A DNA stretch of 13,991 nt from Chloroflexota bacterium. Lineage in GTDB: Bacteria > Chloroflexota > Dehalococcoidia > UBA3495. The position numbers were made by a program, and so were the translations under genes. Below are positions 6,251 to 13,985 of this stretch, piece after piece. Position 1 is the first letter of the stretch; every line of letters begins with the position of its first letter. The notes under the pieces are model-generated. The model saw only the letters and a list, made by a program, of their open reading frames with translations. It was not told where the DNA came from and searched no databases. The stretch lies in contig JADFNR010000092.1 in the NCBI GenBank assembly GCA_022563275.1, positions 1 to 13,991 of the forward strand, in the 5' to 3' direction.

Positions 6251-7099
6251 TTGGCATCTTCGATTTCAACTTCGCTGGCGGGAAAAACCATCGCCTACGT
6301 CGAGGCCCGCATGCTCTCTGAGATGGGGGCCTTGATCGAGCGCAACGGCGGGGTCCCCTACCCGGCCCCGGTGCTGCAAGAAATTCACCTGGGCGACACA
6401 CCCCAAGTGCGGGAGTTGGTGGAGGACATCTGCTCCGGCAAGGTGCAGGTGATGATCTTCCAAACCGGCGTGGGCACCAAGGCGCTGTTCGACAGCGCGG
6501 CGTCTCAGGGCAGAGAGCAGGAGATTCTGGACGCTCTGACCTCCGCCACCGTGATCGCCCGCAGCCCAAAGCCCGCCGCCGTTCTGCGCCGTTACAAGGT
6601 CCGCATCGATCACATGCCCCCAGAGCCGTTCACCTCCACCGACCTTCTGGCCGCCATCGAGGAGATCGACCTGAACGGTAAAGAAGTGGCGGTGCAGGCC
6701 TATGGCGGACCCAACACCCTGCTCACCGGAGCCCTGGAAAAACGCGGCGCGACCGTGCGTGAGGTCTCTCTGTATTTCTGGGGTCTGCCGGAAGACGTCA
6801 CGCCCGTATTTGGTCTGATCGACGCCCTTGAAAACGGCCAGATCGACGCCCTCGCTTTCACCAGCCAGCCCCAGATTGGCAATCTCTTGTCCATAGCCGC
6901 CCAAGTAGGGAAGGAAGAATCTCTGCGGAACATCCTGGCCCAGGGCGCTGTGGTCGTGGCCTCGGTGGGGCCGGTCTGCACCAAGCGAATGATCCAAGCC
7001 GGTTTCCGGGTGGATGTTGAACCGGAGCACCCCCACATGGGCAATCTTATCTTGGCCTTGGCGGAACGCTTGAGCCCAGACTACGTCAAGATGGATTAA
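6251..7099 (+). CDS. hemD: Uroporphyrinogen-III synthase
   Basis: This 282-residue protein should cyclise hydroxymethylbilane, inverting ring D, to uroporphyrinogen III, the precursor of heme, siroheme and cobalamin. The N-terminus LAGKTIAYVEAR (9-20) is the first strand of domain 1. GGVPYPAPVLQE (33-44) and FQTGVGTKALF (70-80) are typical of the HemD family, as are the mid-protein ARSPKPAAVLRRY (103-115) and DALAFTSQPQIGNLL. The C-terminal SVGPVCTKRMIQAGFRVDV (238-256) is the usual VGPxT-xx-L-xx-G motif, here with Cys243 before Thr244. Sequence identity within this family is low, so the fold-level pattern matters more than single residues. TTG at 6251 is the only start that keeps the first strand; its ribosome-binding site is poor. 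It lies 12 nt after the siroheme reductase, so the two are probably co-transcribed, linking cofactor supply to the enzyme. No hemC or siroheme methylase is in the window. Confidence 0.85.
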   Translation: MASSISTSLAGKTIAYVEARMLSEMGALIERNGGVPYPAPVLQEIHLGDTPQVRELVEDICSGKVQVMIFQTGVGTKALFDSAASQGREQEILDALTSATVIARSPKPAAVLRRYKVRIDHMPPEPFTSTDLLAAIEEIDLNGKEVAVQAYGGPNTLLTGALEKRGATVREVSLYFWGLPEDVTPVFGLIDALENGQIDALAFTSQPQIGNLLSIAAQVGKEESLRNILAQGAVVVASVGPVCTKRMIQAGFRVDVEPEHPHMGNLILALAERLSPDYVKMD

Positions 7100-7254
7100 C
7101 CCCTTGGCGGCGGTCTCAACGTACCAACCCGTTCATCACGTGGGGGTGGGTTTCCAAGCCGCGCTGGCGCCCGCAAGCCAGACTCCTACCCGCCGACACT
7201 TTCGTGCACCGGCCCGCCATGCCTTTTTGATTCGATAACTCTGAATACAAAGAA

Positions 7255-7284
7255 AGAGGCATCCCGATTAATCGGGATGCCTCT
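7255..7284 (-). terminator. Perfect 30-bp palindrome, terminator for the minus-strand genes
   Basis: AGAGGCATCCCGATT (7255-7269) and its exact reverse complement (7270-7284) form a 15-bp perfect inverted repeat. Reading the minus strand, the stem is followed by the T-rich TTCTTTGTATT (7254 downward), as expected for an intrinsic terminator of the gene ending at 7381. On the plus strand the following bases ACGTAGCC lack a T run. The remaining DNA between hemD and 7381 shows only a 5-bp inverted repeat CTGGC/GCCAG (7164-7181) and no gene. Confidence 0.75.
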
Positions 7285-7380
7285 ACGTAGCCTTACTCCC
7301 CCGAAACTAGTAATCCTGCCGGGTTCTTTCGAGCCAAATTTCAGGACCGCTCGTGATTTACCGATACATCAGGGATATGT

Positions 7381-7791
7381 TCAACTCTTTATCCAGCGTT
7401 TGAACCGGTCCCAAGGAGTCCCGGGCGGGTCCTCGATGGACTCCCCGCGCCACCTCTTCTCGATCGATATTTTCCTGGGCGTGATGAAAAAGAGCAGGTA
7501 GCCTAGGACCAAGAGGGCCAGTCCGACCCAGATCAACACCCATATCTGAAGCAGGGCGGTGATGATGAATACGACCAGACCCGTCATCAGGACCTTGCCT
7601 GGAGTTACGGTGGGCCAACGTCCTCTGGTTGTATAGGAGTCCGAAGATTTTTTGGATTCGGCTGCAGCCTGGCGCACCGCCCCGGGACGGTCCTCCAGGG
7701 GTTTTTCCGTCTCCCTGCCGGACTCATCGGGCGCGACTTCGCCCGCGTTCTTGAGAATCTCTTCGATCTCTTTTTGGTACTTATTTTGCAT
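7381..7791 (-). CDS. Small membrane protein of unknown function, two transmembrane segments
   Basis: This 136-residue protein matches no family I can name. Residues 1-58 are hydrophilic and charged, with a Pro/Glu-rich stretch, and would lie in the cytoplasm or form a flexible tail. Two hydrophobic segments lie at about 67-83 and 84-103, so close together that they form a hairpin. The C-terminal part (104-136) is short, basic and Trp-containing (KRWRGESIE, then PWDRFKRWIK), which suggests interaction with the membrane surface. The ATG at 7791 has no clear Shine-Dalgarno. It is followed by the 30-bp palindromic terminator. It is the next gene after phoU on the same strand, 213 nt away, so it may be read with the pst operon or alone. 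The clear amphipathic layout makes a real gene likely; no function is proposed. Confidence 0.65.
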   Translation of the reverse strand: MQNKYQKEIEEILKNAGEVAPDESGRETEKPLEDRPGAVRQAAAESKKSSDSYTTRGRWPTVTPGKVLMTGLVVFIITALLQIWVLIWVGLALLVLGYLLFFITPRKISIEKRWRGESIEDPPGTPWDRFKRWIKS

Positions 7792-8004
7792 AAATGCTGG
7801 GTGCTGTAGTATCAGGCGTTTTTGCCGTTCTTAGAAATATCCAGACGCGGGAGGAGCCATTCGCTCCGGGGCCCGCGGCCGTCACACCCCTCACATACGC
7901 GTTCACGCTCAATCGTCACCCACAATTATACAGTACATAACTGTTATCGGGTAGACGTGTATTTGAGCCTGGCCAAGCACGGGCCACGGACCTGGGTCCC
8001 GCGG

Positions 8005-8676
8005 CTATTTACTCTCCTGAGGGGGTTGATAGCGGCCGATGCGGCCCGTGACCACGAATATCACCCTCTCGGCGATGTTGGTCGCCCGGTCGGCGATCCG
8101 CTCCAAGTCGTGGGCCACCCACAGGAAATGAGTGGCCGCCTCAATGGTCTTTGGCTGCTGCCCCATATCCAGAAATATCTGGCGGCAGACCCCGTCGTAA
8201 AGCGCGTCCACTTCGTCATCCGAGTCCCAGACATCATTGGCCAGGTCCGTGTCCCGGTCCGTCAGTGACTTGAGGCTTCGCCGCAGCATGGCGATGCCCA
8301 TCTCGGCCATCTGGGAAAGCTGCTTGGGCATCTCCACCGGTTCATCGTCGCCGATGATCAGGCAGATCTTGCCGATACCCTCGGCGTAGTCCCCCATGCG
8401 CTCCAGTTCCACCGCGATATGCAGCACGGCCAGCAGGGTCCTGAGGTCGATGGCCAGGGGTTGCTGAGTGGCGATGAGGTCGATGCACTTCTCTTCCAGC
8501 TCAAAGCGCTTTTCGTCTATCAGGTCGTCCTCGGCCACCACCTCATAGGCCACGGCCAGGTCCCGGCGTTCCAGGGCGTCCATGGACTTGATGATGGCCT
8601 TTTCCACCATCTCCCCCAGGCCCATCAGTTCGGCCTCAAGTTCCCCTAAATTTTTATCGAAATCAGCCCTGACCAT
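8005..8676 (-). CDS. phoU: Phosphate transport regulator PhoU
   Basis: This 223-residue, all-helical cytoplasmic protein normally links Pst transport activity to a PhoR-type sensor kinase and limits phosphate uptake. It has the family's two three-helix repeats, each with a metal-cluster motif: ELERMGDYAEGI (Glu92, Asp96) in the first and DLERIADRATNIAE (Glu192, Asp196) in the second. The N-terminal FDKNLGELEAELMGLGEMVEKAI segment (in residues 6-28) is the usual first helix, and the length is normal. The ATG at 8676 is preceded by GGGGGAGG within a few bases, and the gene starts 14 nt after pstB, so translation is likely coupled. It is the last gene of the pst operon. No phoB/phoR pair is encoded in the window. 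Confidence 0.93.
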   Translation of the reverse strand: MVRADFDKNLGELEAELMGLGEMVEKAIIKSMDALERRDLAVAYEVVAEDDLIDEKRFELEEKCIDLIATQQPLAIDLRTLLAVLHIAVELERMGDYAEGIGKICLIIGDDEPVEMPKQLSQMAEMGIAMLRRSLKSLTDRDTDLANDVWDSDDEVDALYDGVCRQIFLDMGQQPKTIEAATHFLWVAHDLERIADRATNIAERVIFVVTGRIGRYQPPQESK

Positions 8677-8690
8677 GACGCCTCCCCCGC

Positions 8691-9464
8691 TTATCCGAAA
8701 CGGCCGGTTATATAGGCCTCAGTCCGTTCGTCCTCCGGGTTGGTGAATATCTGACGGCTCTCGCCAAACTCCACCATGAATCCCGCCCTCGTCTCTTCCA
8801 CCATCAAGAAAGCGGTGTAGTGGGAGACGCGGGCCGCTTGTTGCATGTTATGAGTCACGATAATGATTGAATAATCCTCGGACAACTCGCGCATGAGCTC
8901 TTCTATGGCCAATGTGGCGATGGGGTCCAGGGCCGAACAGGGCTCGTCCATCAAAATCACTCTGGGTTCCACCGCCAGGGCCCGGGCGATGCAGAGCCGT
9001 TGCTGCTGGCCGCCGGAGAGGGACAGCGCGCTTGCTTTGAGCCGGTCCTTGACCTCATCCCAGAGGGCCGCGCGCCTTATAGACCGCTCAACCAATTCAT
9101 TTATGTCACCATGGAAGCCATTGATACGCGGACCGAAGGCCACATTGTCGAAGATGGATTTGGGAAAGGGGTTGGGCCGCTGGAACACCATGCCGATGAG
9201 ATAGCGTATCTCCGTGGGGTCGACATCATGTCCGTAGAGGTCGAGACCGTCGAACAGCACCTGCCCCTCCACCCGGGCCGTGGGAATCAGGTCGTTCATC
9301 CGGTTGAAGCACCGCAGCAGGGTGCTCTTGCCGCAGCCCGACGGTCCGATGATCGCCGTGATGCGGTTGCGGGCCACGTCCAAGTTCACGTCGGTAATCA
9401 CCCTTTTGGTGTCGTAGTAGACGTTCAGGCCGCGGGTCTGAAGGATGAAATCCTGGTCTTGCAA
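8691..9464 (-). CDS. pstB: Phosphate ABC transporter ATP-binding protein PstB
   Basis: This 257-residue ATPase powers phosphate import through PstC-PstA at the inner face of the membrane. All nucleotide-binding motifs are intact: Walker [10 protein letters not shown] (40-48), Q-loop Gln95 ([12 protein letters not shown]), signature LSGGQQQR (149-156), Walker B VILMDEP (169-175) with the D-loop SALDP, and the switch His205. The QRPNPFPKS segment and [11 protein letters not shown] are specific to PstB among ABC ATPases. The start is TTG at 9464, supported by GAAAGGA 7 nt upstream. It lies 66 nt after pstA and 14 nt before phoU. Confidence 0.95.
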   Translation of the reverse strand: MQDQDFILQTRGLNVYYDTKRVITDVNLDVARNRITAIIGPSGCGKSTLLRCFNRMNDLIPTARVEGQVLFDGLDLYGHDVDPTEIRYLIGMVFQRPNPFPKSIFDNVAFGPRINGFHGDINELVERSIRRAALWDEVKDRLKASALSLSGGQQQRLCIARALAVEPRVILMDEPCSALDPIATLAIEELMRELSEDYSIIIVTHNMQQAARVSHYTAFLMVEETRAGFMVEFGESRQIFTNPEDERTEAYITGRFG

Positions 9465-9530
9465 ACTTTTATCCTTTCAGTGTGCCGGCTCAGCGTTTCT
9501 AAAATTAAATCCTAGCCTTGATCTCTTTTA

Positions 9531-10412
9531 TCATTCCCACTTGTTTTGGAAATGGTTGCGGAGTATCACCGCTCCCGCGTTCATCAACAGGAGTATTACC
9601 AGCAACACGATTATACCGGCCGCCGCGGCCTCCTGGAATCCCGCCTGGGGCCTAGAGGTCCAGTTGAATATCTGAATCGGCAGCACGGTGAACCGGCTTA
9701 ACGGACTGTCCGGCGCGAAGGGCACAAAGGTCAGCGCGCCCATGGCGATGAGCGGCGCCGTCTCGCCGATGGCCCGGCTAACGGCCAGGATCACCCCGGT
9801 TAGAATGCCCGGGAAAGCCAGGGGGATCACGATGTGCCAGGTGACCTGCCAACGGGTGGCGCCCAATGCGTATGAGCCTTCCCGGAACGAAGGCGGCACG
9901 GCTCGCACGGCCTCACCGGCAGCCACGATCACGATGGGCAGCACCAACAACGCCAAAGTGAACCCACCGGCCAACACGCTCTGGCCCAGATTGAGACTGT
10001 GCACGAATATCTGCAACCCCAAGATACCGTAGACGATGGACGGCACGCCGGCCAGATTGGCGATGTTGATCTTGGCGATCCTGGCGAATTTACTGCGTGC
10101 GGCGTACTCCTCCAGGTATAACGCCGTGGCGACACCCAGGATGAAAGAGACCACACCGGCCACGATCACTACGTAGATGCTGCCCAACATCGCGGCCTTG
10201 ATCCCGGCCTGATCGGGGTGCCGCGACGCGAAGCTGGTCAGGAAGCTCCAATCGATGCGGGTCGTTCCCTGTATCAGCAGGTAGATCAGCAGCACCGCCA
10301 GCATGCCCAGGGCGATGGCCACGGAAAGCAGGCACAGACCGTGGAAGGCCCGCCCCAGCCACTTGCGGCGGGCCCTTCTCCTCTGGAACTCGGTCTGGGA
10401 GATCACCGACAC
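9531..10412 (-). CDS. pstA: Phosphate ABC transporter permease PstA
   Basis: This 293-residue inner-membrane permease is half of the phosphate channel. About six hydrophobic segments are visible (roughly 24-48, 74-99, 117-139, 148-167, 196-222 and 263-285). The cytoplasmic EAA loop that contacts PstB is at 167-204 (EAVRAVPPSFREGSYALGA, then PLAFPGI), followed by the family's SRAIGETAPLI. The basic N-terminus QRRRARRKW fixes the inside-start topology. GTG at 10412 is chosen because GGAGGAG lies just upstream and the G of the start is the last base of the pstC stop (TAGTG, 1-nt overlap), implying translational coupling. Confidence 0.93.
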   Translation of the reverse strand: MSVISQTEFQRRRARRKWLGRAFHGLCLLSVAIALGMLAVLLIYLLIQGTTRIDWSFLTSFASRHPDQAGIKAAMLGSIYVVIVAGVVSFILGVATALYLEEYAARSKFARIAKINIANLAGVPSIVYGILGLQIFVHSLNLGQSVLAGGFTLALLVLPIVIVAAGEAVRAVPPSFREGSYALGATRWQVTWHIVIPLAFPGILTGVILAVSRAIGETAPLIAMGALTFVPFAPDSPLSRFTVLPIQIFNWTSRPQAGFQEAAAAGIIVLLVILLLMNAGAVILRNHFQNKWE

Positions 10413-11344
10413 TACTCGTACTCCTCCCGGAAGCGGCTAACCACGTATTGGCTCAATAGGTTCATTCCCAGAGTGATGGTGAACAGCAACAGGGCCACGG
10501 CGAAGATGGTCTTGAACTCTATGGACCCGGCGGGCGCATCACCCTGGCTTACCTGAACAATGAAGGCGGTCATCGTCTCGATGGGAACGAACGGGTTCAG
10601 TGTGAAAGTTGGGTTCTGACCGGCGGCGATGGTGACGATCATGGTCTCGCCGATGGCCCTGGAAACGGCCAGAATGAACGCTGACATGATCCCAGAGAGG
10701 GCGGCTGGGACCACCACGAGGGTGGAGACCTCCAGTTTGGTGGAACCGAGGGCGTAGGCCGCCTCCCGCAGGTTTCTGGGCACCGAACGCATGGCGTCTT
10801 CACTGAGGCTGGAGACCATGGGCAGGATCATGACACCCATGACGATGGAAGCGCTAAGGGCATTGAACACCGCGATGTCCCCGGATATCCCCCGCAGGAT
10901 TGGAGTCACGAACAACAACGCGAAATACCCGTAGACCACGGTGGGTATTCCAGCCAAGATCTCCAATATGGGTTTGACCACGCGGCGCACCGGGTCAGGT
11001 GAGTATTCGCTGAGATAGATGGCGCTGAGCAGGCCCAGGGGCAATGCCACCACCATGGCCAGCACTGCGGTCAATGTAGTGCCGGCCACCAAAGCAAGGA
11101 CGCCAAACTGCTTTGAGGAGAAAAGGGGCGTCCAGCGGGTGCCGGTGATAAATTCGAAGAACGAAACGTCTCCGAAGAACGTGATCGCCTCGAATAGGAG
11201 GACGGCCACGATGCCGACAGTGATCAAGATGGACAGGAAAGTCGAGAGGAATAGGCCTATGGCGATGGCCCGCTCCGGGAGCATCCGCTTCCAGGAGTTC
11301 CGAGTTCCCTGGCCCAAAGGAGGACTCACGACGTTTCTAGCCAA
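10412..11344 (-). CDS. pstC: Phosphate ABC transporter permease PstC
   Basis: This 310-residue permease pairs with PstA. Hydrophobic segments lie at about 26-53, 84-112, 127-150, 161-180, 214-236 and 276-300. The EAA loop (182-219) reads [20 protein letters not shown], then [10 protein letters not shown], and is followed by SRAIGETM as in the family. The periplasmic [19 protein letters not shown] segment (71-89) is a PstC hallmark. The start is TTG at 11344, with GAGGAG 11 nt upstream, a slightly long spacing. It lies 55 nt after pstS and its stop overlaps the pstA start. Confidence 0.93.
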   Translation of the reverse strand: MARNVVSPPLGQGTRNSWKRMLPERAIAIGLFLSTFLSILITVGIVAVLLFEAITFFGDVSFFEFITGTRWTPLFSSKQFGVLALVAGTTLTAVLAMVVALPLGLLSAIYLSEYSPDPVRRVVKPILEILAGIPTVVYGYFALLFVTPILRGISGDIAVFNALSASIVMGVMILPMVSSLSEDAMRSVPRNLREAAYALGSTKLEVSTLVVVPAALSGIMSAFILAVSRAIGETMIVTIAAGQNPTFTLNPFVPIETMTAFIVQVSQGDAPAGSIEFKTIFAVALLLFTITLGMNLLSQYVVSRFREEYE

Positions 11345-11399
11345 AGCTAATCGCGCTCCTCAAGTAGCCGGGCGGCAGGCGTTTGTCCATAAAAATCTA

Positions 11400-12413
11400 T
11401 CACTTGTTAGCGAAAAGTATCTCTTCCACGGTCCCTTTTTTAGGGTTCTCTCCCCCAAAAAGCGTCCCGGTCAGCCCGCGCACAAACCGGTCCAACACCA
11501 GGTCGTGCACCACCTTGGGAAACGGGACAAACCCCAGTTCCCTCAGCAGATCGGCCCGTTCATAACTCACGAAATACCTGACGAAGTCCTTCACATCCTG
11601 CTCTGCCCACGCCTCTTTGCTAACGTAGATGAACAGGGGCCGGGATAAAGGTGAGTAGGCGCCGTTGTTGATGGTCTCATCGGACGGAAAAACACAGCCG
11701 TTTCCGCTGTCGACCGCCACCATCTTCAGGATATCTTGGTTCTCCACGAAGTACGAGTACCCGAAGTAACCCAGGCTGCCCCGGTCCCCGGCGATACCCC
11801 GCACCAGCACATTGTCCCGTTCGCTGGATGTGAAATCCCCCCGGGAGGATTGCGCCTCGCCGTTCACCATCTCCGTGAAGTAATCAAAGGTCCCCGAATC
11901 CACGCCCGGCCCATAGAGACGAAGCCTCGTGTCGGGCCAGCTTGACCGGACCTGATTCCAACGGTTGATCTTTCCCTCCGCTTCCTCTGCCCACATTATG
12001 TGGAGCTCTTCGATAGTCACGCACTGAACAAAGTCGTTGTCTGGGTTCACGCCCACGGTCAATCCGTCGAGGGCCACGGGAAGCTCGATGTATTCGACGC
12101 CGCCCTCAGCGCATTTCCTCACCTCGCTGGGCTTGATCGGCCTCGAAGCGTCGTTGATGTCCGTGTCGCCACTGCAGAATTTCTTGAAGCCGCCCCCGGT
12201 CCCCGATATCCCAATGACCAACCGGGCCGATCCGCCGACGGATTCTCCCCAATCCTCCACCATGGCCTCGGTTATGGGAAAGACGGTACTGGAGCCGTCA
12301 ATATCCGTTGTTCCGGCCCCGCAGGCGGCCAGGAGGCCCATGGCGCAAAAAAAAGCCGCCCCCCAGGCTTTCCAGCCCAGAGAGCGGCTTAAAATCCAGT
12401 TCCTTGTCTTCAT
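11400..12413 (-). CDS. pstS: Phosphate-binding lipoprotein PstS
   Basis: This 337-residue secreted receptor captures phosphate and delivers it to PstC-PstA. A signal peptide runs to the lipobox LAAC, with Cys31 as the lipidated residue. Phosphate contacts expected for the family are DGSSTVFPIT (39-48), GISGTGGGF (68-76), DASRPIK (88-94) and GPGVDSGTFDYF (168-179, with Asp172, Ser173, Gly174 and Thr175). It is the first gene of the operon. The ATG at 12413 has no Shine-Dalgarno, but a perfect TATAAT ends only 9 nt upstream, so a leaderless mRNA is predicted. Confidence 0.93.
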   Translation of the reverse strand: MKTRNWILSRSLGWKAWGAAFFCAMGLLAACGAGTTDIDGSSTVFPITEAMVEDWGESVGGSARLVIGISGTGGGFKKFCSGDTDINDASRPIKPSEVRKCAEGGVEYIELPVALDGLTVGVNPDNDFVQCVTIEELHIMWAEEAEGKINRWNQVRSSWPDTRLRLYGPGVDSGTFDYFTEMVNGEAQSSRGDFTSSERDNVLVRGIAGDRGSLGYFGYSYFVENQDILKMVAVDSGNGCVFPSDETINNGAYSPLSRPLFIYVSKEAWAEQDVKDFVRYFVSYERADLLRELGFVPFPKVVHDLVLDRFVRGLTGTLFGGENPKKGTVEEILFANK

Positions 12414-12422
12414 CCAGCGACG

Positions 12423-12451
12423 ATTATAGGACGGTCTAAAGGGCCGCGCAA
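12423..12451 (-). promoter_or_regulatory. Predicted pst operon promoter, probably giving a leaderless mRNA
   Basis: On the minus strand TTGCGC (12451-12446, weak -35, 3/6) is followed after exactly 17 nt by a perfect TATAAT (12428-12423). The -10 is 9 nt from the pstS ATG, so +1 is expected about 3 nt before or at the ATG. A weak -35 together with a good -10 suits an activator-dependent promoter. GGTCACCCGTT (12455-12465, plus strand) lies just upstream of the -35 and resembles one unit of the actinobacterial PHO box, but no second clear unit was found. Confidence 0.6.
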
Positions 12452-12585
12452 TAGGGTCACCCGTTAATTTCCCCAGCCATTTCCAGTGGTAGCTTGTATA
12501 CTTGTAGCCACCAGGCTCCCGGCGCTCCTGGAATCAAGGTGATACAAGACCGGGAGGACCTGGAAAGCCACTCTGAGGTTTTCGT

Positions 12586-13614
12586 TTGAGTCAGAAACTT
12601 GAACTGAGCGTCGTGGACCAATCGCCGGTGCGGGCCGGCGAGTCGGCGGGCCAGGCGCTGCGCGACACCATCGCCCTGGCGGTGGAGGTGGAGAAATTAG
12701 GCTACCGGCGGTATTGGCTGGCCGAGCACCACAGCCTGCCCAACTTCGCCGGCACCAGCCCGGAGATCCTCATCGGCCAGGTGGCCGCCCAGACCAAGAC
12801 CATCCGGGTGGGCAGCGGGGGCATCATGCTCTCCCACTACAGCTCCCTAAAAGTGGCCGAGAACTTCCGCATGTTGGGGGCGCTGTACCCCGGCCGCATC
12901 GACCTGGGCATCGGCCGGGCCCCAGGCAGCGACCAGATCACCGCGGCCGCCCTGTCTTTTCCCGGCCAACCCAAGGAGATCCGCCACTTTCCCAGGCAGG
13001 TGGCCGACCTCCTGGGTTTTCTGAACAACAACCTGGAAGACGGCCATTTCTTTTCCGGGATCAGCGCCGGCCCAGGCGAACCCGAGGTCCCCGACGTTTG
13101 GCTCTTGGGCTCCCGTTACGAAAGCGCCCAGATGGCGGCCCAGTTGGGGCTCCCCTTCGCCTACGCCCATTTCTTCGGCATCGCCGTGGAAGAGGGGCCG
13201 GCCATCGTCGAGAACTACCGGCAGAACTTTCAACCGTCGGAGCATCTGACCGAACCCAAGGTCAACGTCGGGGTCCATGTGGTCTGCGCCGAATCCGAGG
13301 AAGAAGCCCAGAGGCTCTCGGCCAGCCGCAATCTGTCCCGGCTGTTCAACATCACCGGGCGCGCCAAGGGGATCCCCTCGCCCGAAGATGCGGCCAGCTA
13401 TGTGTACCAGGCCGACGAGGCAGCCTTCATCAAACAGTACCAGAGGGTGTGCGTCGATGGCGACCCGCAGCAGGTCAAAGAGAGGCTGGAAGAACTCGCC
13501 GAGATGTACCAGACATCTGACCTGAGCGTGGTCACCATCACCCACAGCCTTGCCGACCGGGTGCACTCCTACGAATTGCTGGCCGAGGTCTGCGGGTTAA
13601 CGCCGCTGGAGTGA
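12586..13614 (+). CDS. Luciferase-like flavin monooxygenase, group 1 (MsnO8/YhbW-like)
   Basis: This 342-residue protein belongs to the bacterial-luciferase superfamily of reduced-flavin or F420-dependent TIM-barrel enzymes. It shows the group-1 pattern clearly: LSVVDQSPVRAG (7-18), YRRYWLAEHHS (40-50), IRVGSGGIMLSHYSSLKVAE (73-92) and PGRIDLGIGRAPGSD (102-116), and later VWLLGSRYESAQMAAQLGLPFAYAHF in two halves around residues 171-196. Length is normal. TTG at 12586 has GAGG (12575-12578) 7 nt upstream. The gene diverges from pstS across 172 bp and appears to be a single-gene unit. Reactions of this group are mostly uncharacterised; substrate and flavin donor cannot be told from the sequence, and the position next to pst genes does not by itself imply a link with phosphate. 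Confidence 0.85.
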   Translation: MSQKLELSVVDQSPVRAGESAGQALRDTIALAVEVEKLGYRRYWLAEHHSLPNFAGTSPEILIGQVAAQTKTIRVGSGGIMLSHYSSLKVAENFRMLGALYPGRIDLGIGRAPGSDQITAAALSFPGQPKEIRHFPRQVADLLGFLNNNLEDGHFFSGISAGPGEPEVPDVWLLGSRYESAQMAAQLGLPFAYAHFFGIAVEEGPAIVENYRQNFQPSEHLTEPKVNVGVHVVCAESEEEAQRLSASRNLSRLFNITGRAKGIPSPEDAASYVYQADEAAFIKQYQRVCVDGDPQQVKERLEELAEMYQTSDLSVVTITHSLADRVHSYELLAEVCGLTPLE

Positions 13615-13676
13615 GCCGTTGGTTCGTCTTTTTGGTGATGCTGATTGGTTGGTAGGGGTGCGGAAATCCCCCTCGG

Positions 13677-13727
13677 TCCCCCTTTACGAAAGGGGGAAGG
13701 ATTGATATTCCCCCCACGCCGCGGGAA
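13677..13727. repeat. Intergenic hairpins (REP-like, copy 3)
   Basis: TCCCCCTTT (13677-13685) and AAAGGGGGA (13689-13697) form a perfect 9-bp stem with a 3-nt loop, 62 nt after the monooxygenase stop, and GGAAGG overlaps the end as in the copies at 466 and 1540. A second inverted pair TTCCC (13708-13712) / GGGAA (13723-13727) follows. No T-tract is present. It probably belongs to the same loose family of C-rich/G-rich hairpins. Confidence 0.55.
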
Positions 13728-13740
13728 CTTGCCTAAAAAC

Positions 13741-13903
13741 TGTCATTCTGAGGCGCCAGCCTAAGAATCTCGTTGCTAGAACGCCGACACTGACCGAGAA
13801 CAAAGAGACCCCCGTTGCGTCCGATTCCATCGAGACTTCCCGGCTATGCCGAGGACGCTCGATAAAATCGGCGCTCGACCGTTGGCCGGAGCTCGGGGTG
13901 ACA
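13741..13903. repeat. TGTCATTCTGA-type intergenic repeat unit
   Basis: The unit starts with TGTCATTCTGA (13741-13751) and ends with TCGGGGTGACA (13893-13903), an imperfect inverted end pair (TGTCA/TGACA). Next to the left end is AAGAATCTCGTTG. Elements with TGTCATTCTGAG and AAGAATCT are common non-coding repeats between genes in many bacteria, including Chloroflexota. No transposase or convincing ORF is inside; an 81-codon minus-strand frame over it has no ribosome-binding site or recognisable protein. Confidence 0.55.
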
Positions 13904-13958
13904 GGTGGGAGTACATGAAGCGATGCCACAGGTCGTTATCACTTCTATAGACGACAAG

Positions 13959-13985
13959 CCCCGCCGCAGGGGAAGTTCAGTCCCC
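13959..13985. repeat. C-rich/G-rich hairpin at the right edge (degenerate copy 4)
   Basis: CCCC (13959-13962) can pair with GGGG (13969-13972), or GGGGA (13969-13973) can pair with TCCCC (13981-13985). The minus-strand reading TTCCCCTGCGGCGGGG resembles TTCCCTCGCGGCGGGGG of the hairpin at 1542-1558, so it may be an inverted, decayed relative. It may continue beyond the window. Confidence 0.4.

Noticed and set aside
6266..7036. 256-codon minus-strand frame opposite hemD
   Set aside because: Antisense shadow; composition is typical of a mirrored GC-rich gene and the plus frame matches HemD.
7925..7930. TATAAT on the minus strand between phoU and the small membrane gene
   Set aside because: No -35 match at 16-18 nt and 130 nt from the next start; it may be a promoter but the support is too thin for a feature.
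7822..8268. 148-codon plus-strand frame over the phoU 3' end and intergenic DNA
   Set aside because: More than half is antisense to phoU, it has no family signal, and its N-terminal part spans low-information intergenic DNA.
8691..12413. Whether the pst operon itself is unusual
   Set aside because: Gene order pstSCAB-phoU, lengths and motifs are all standard; the absence of phoBR in the window is common and not informative.
12497..12502. TATACT as the -10 of the luciferase-like monooxygenase promoter
   Set aside because: No recognisable -35 at a proper distance and no extended -10.
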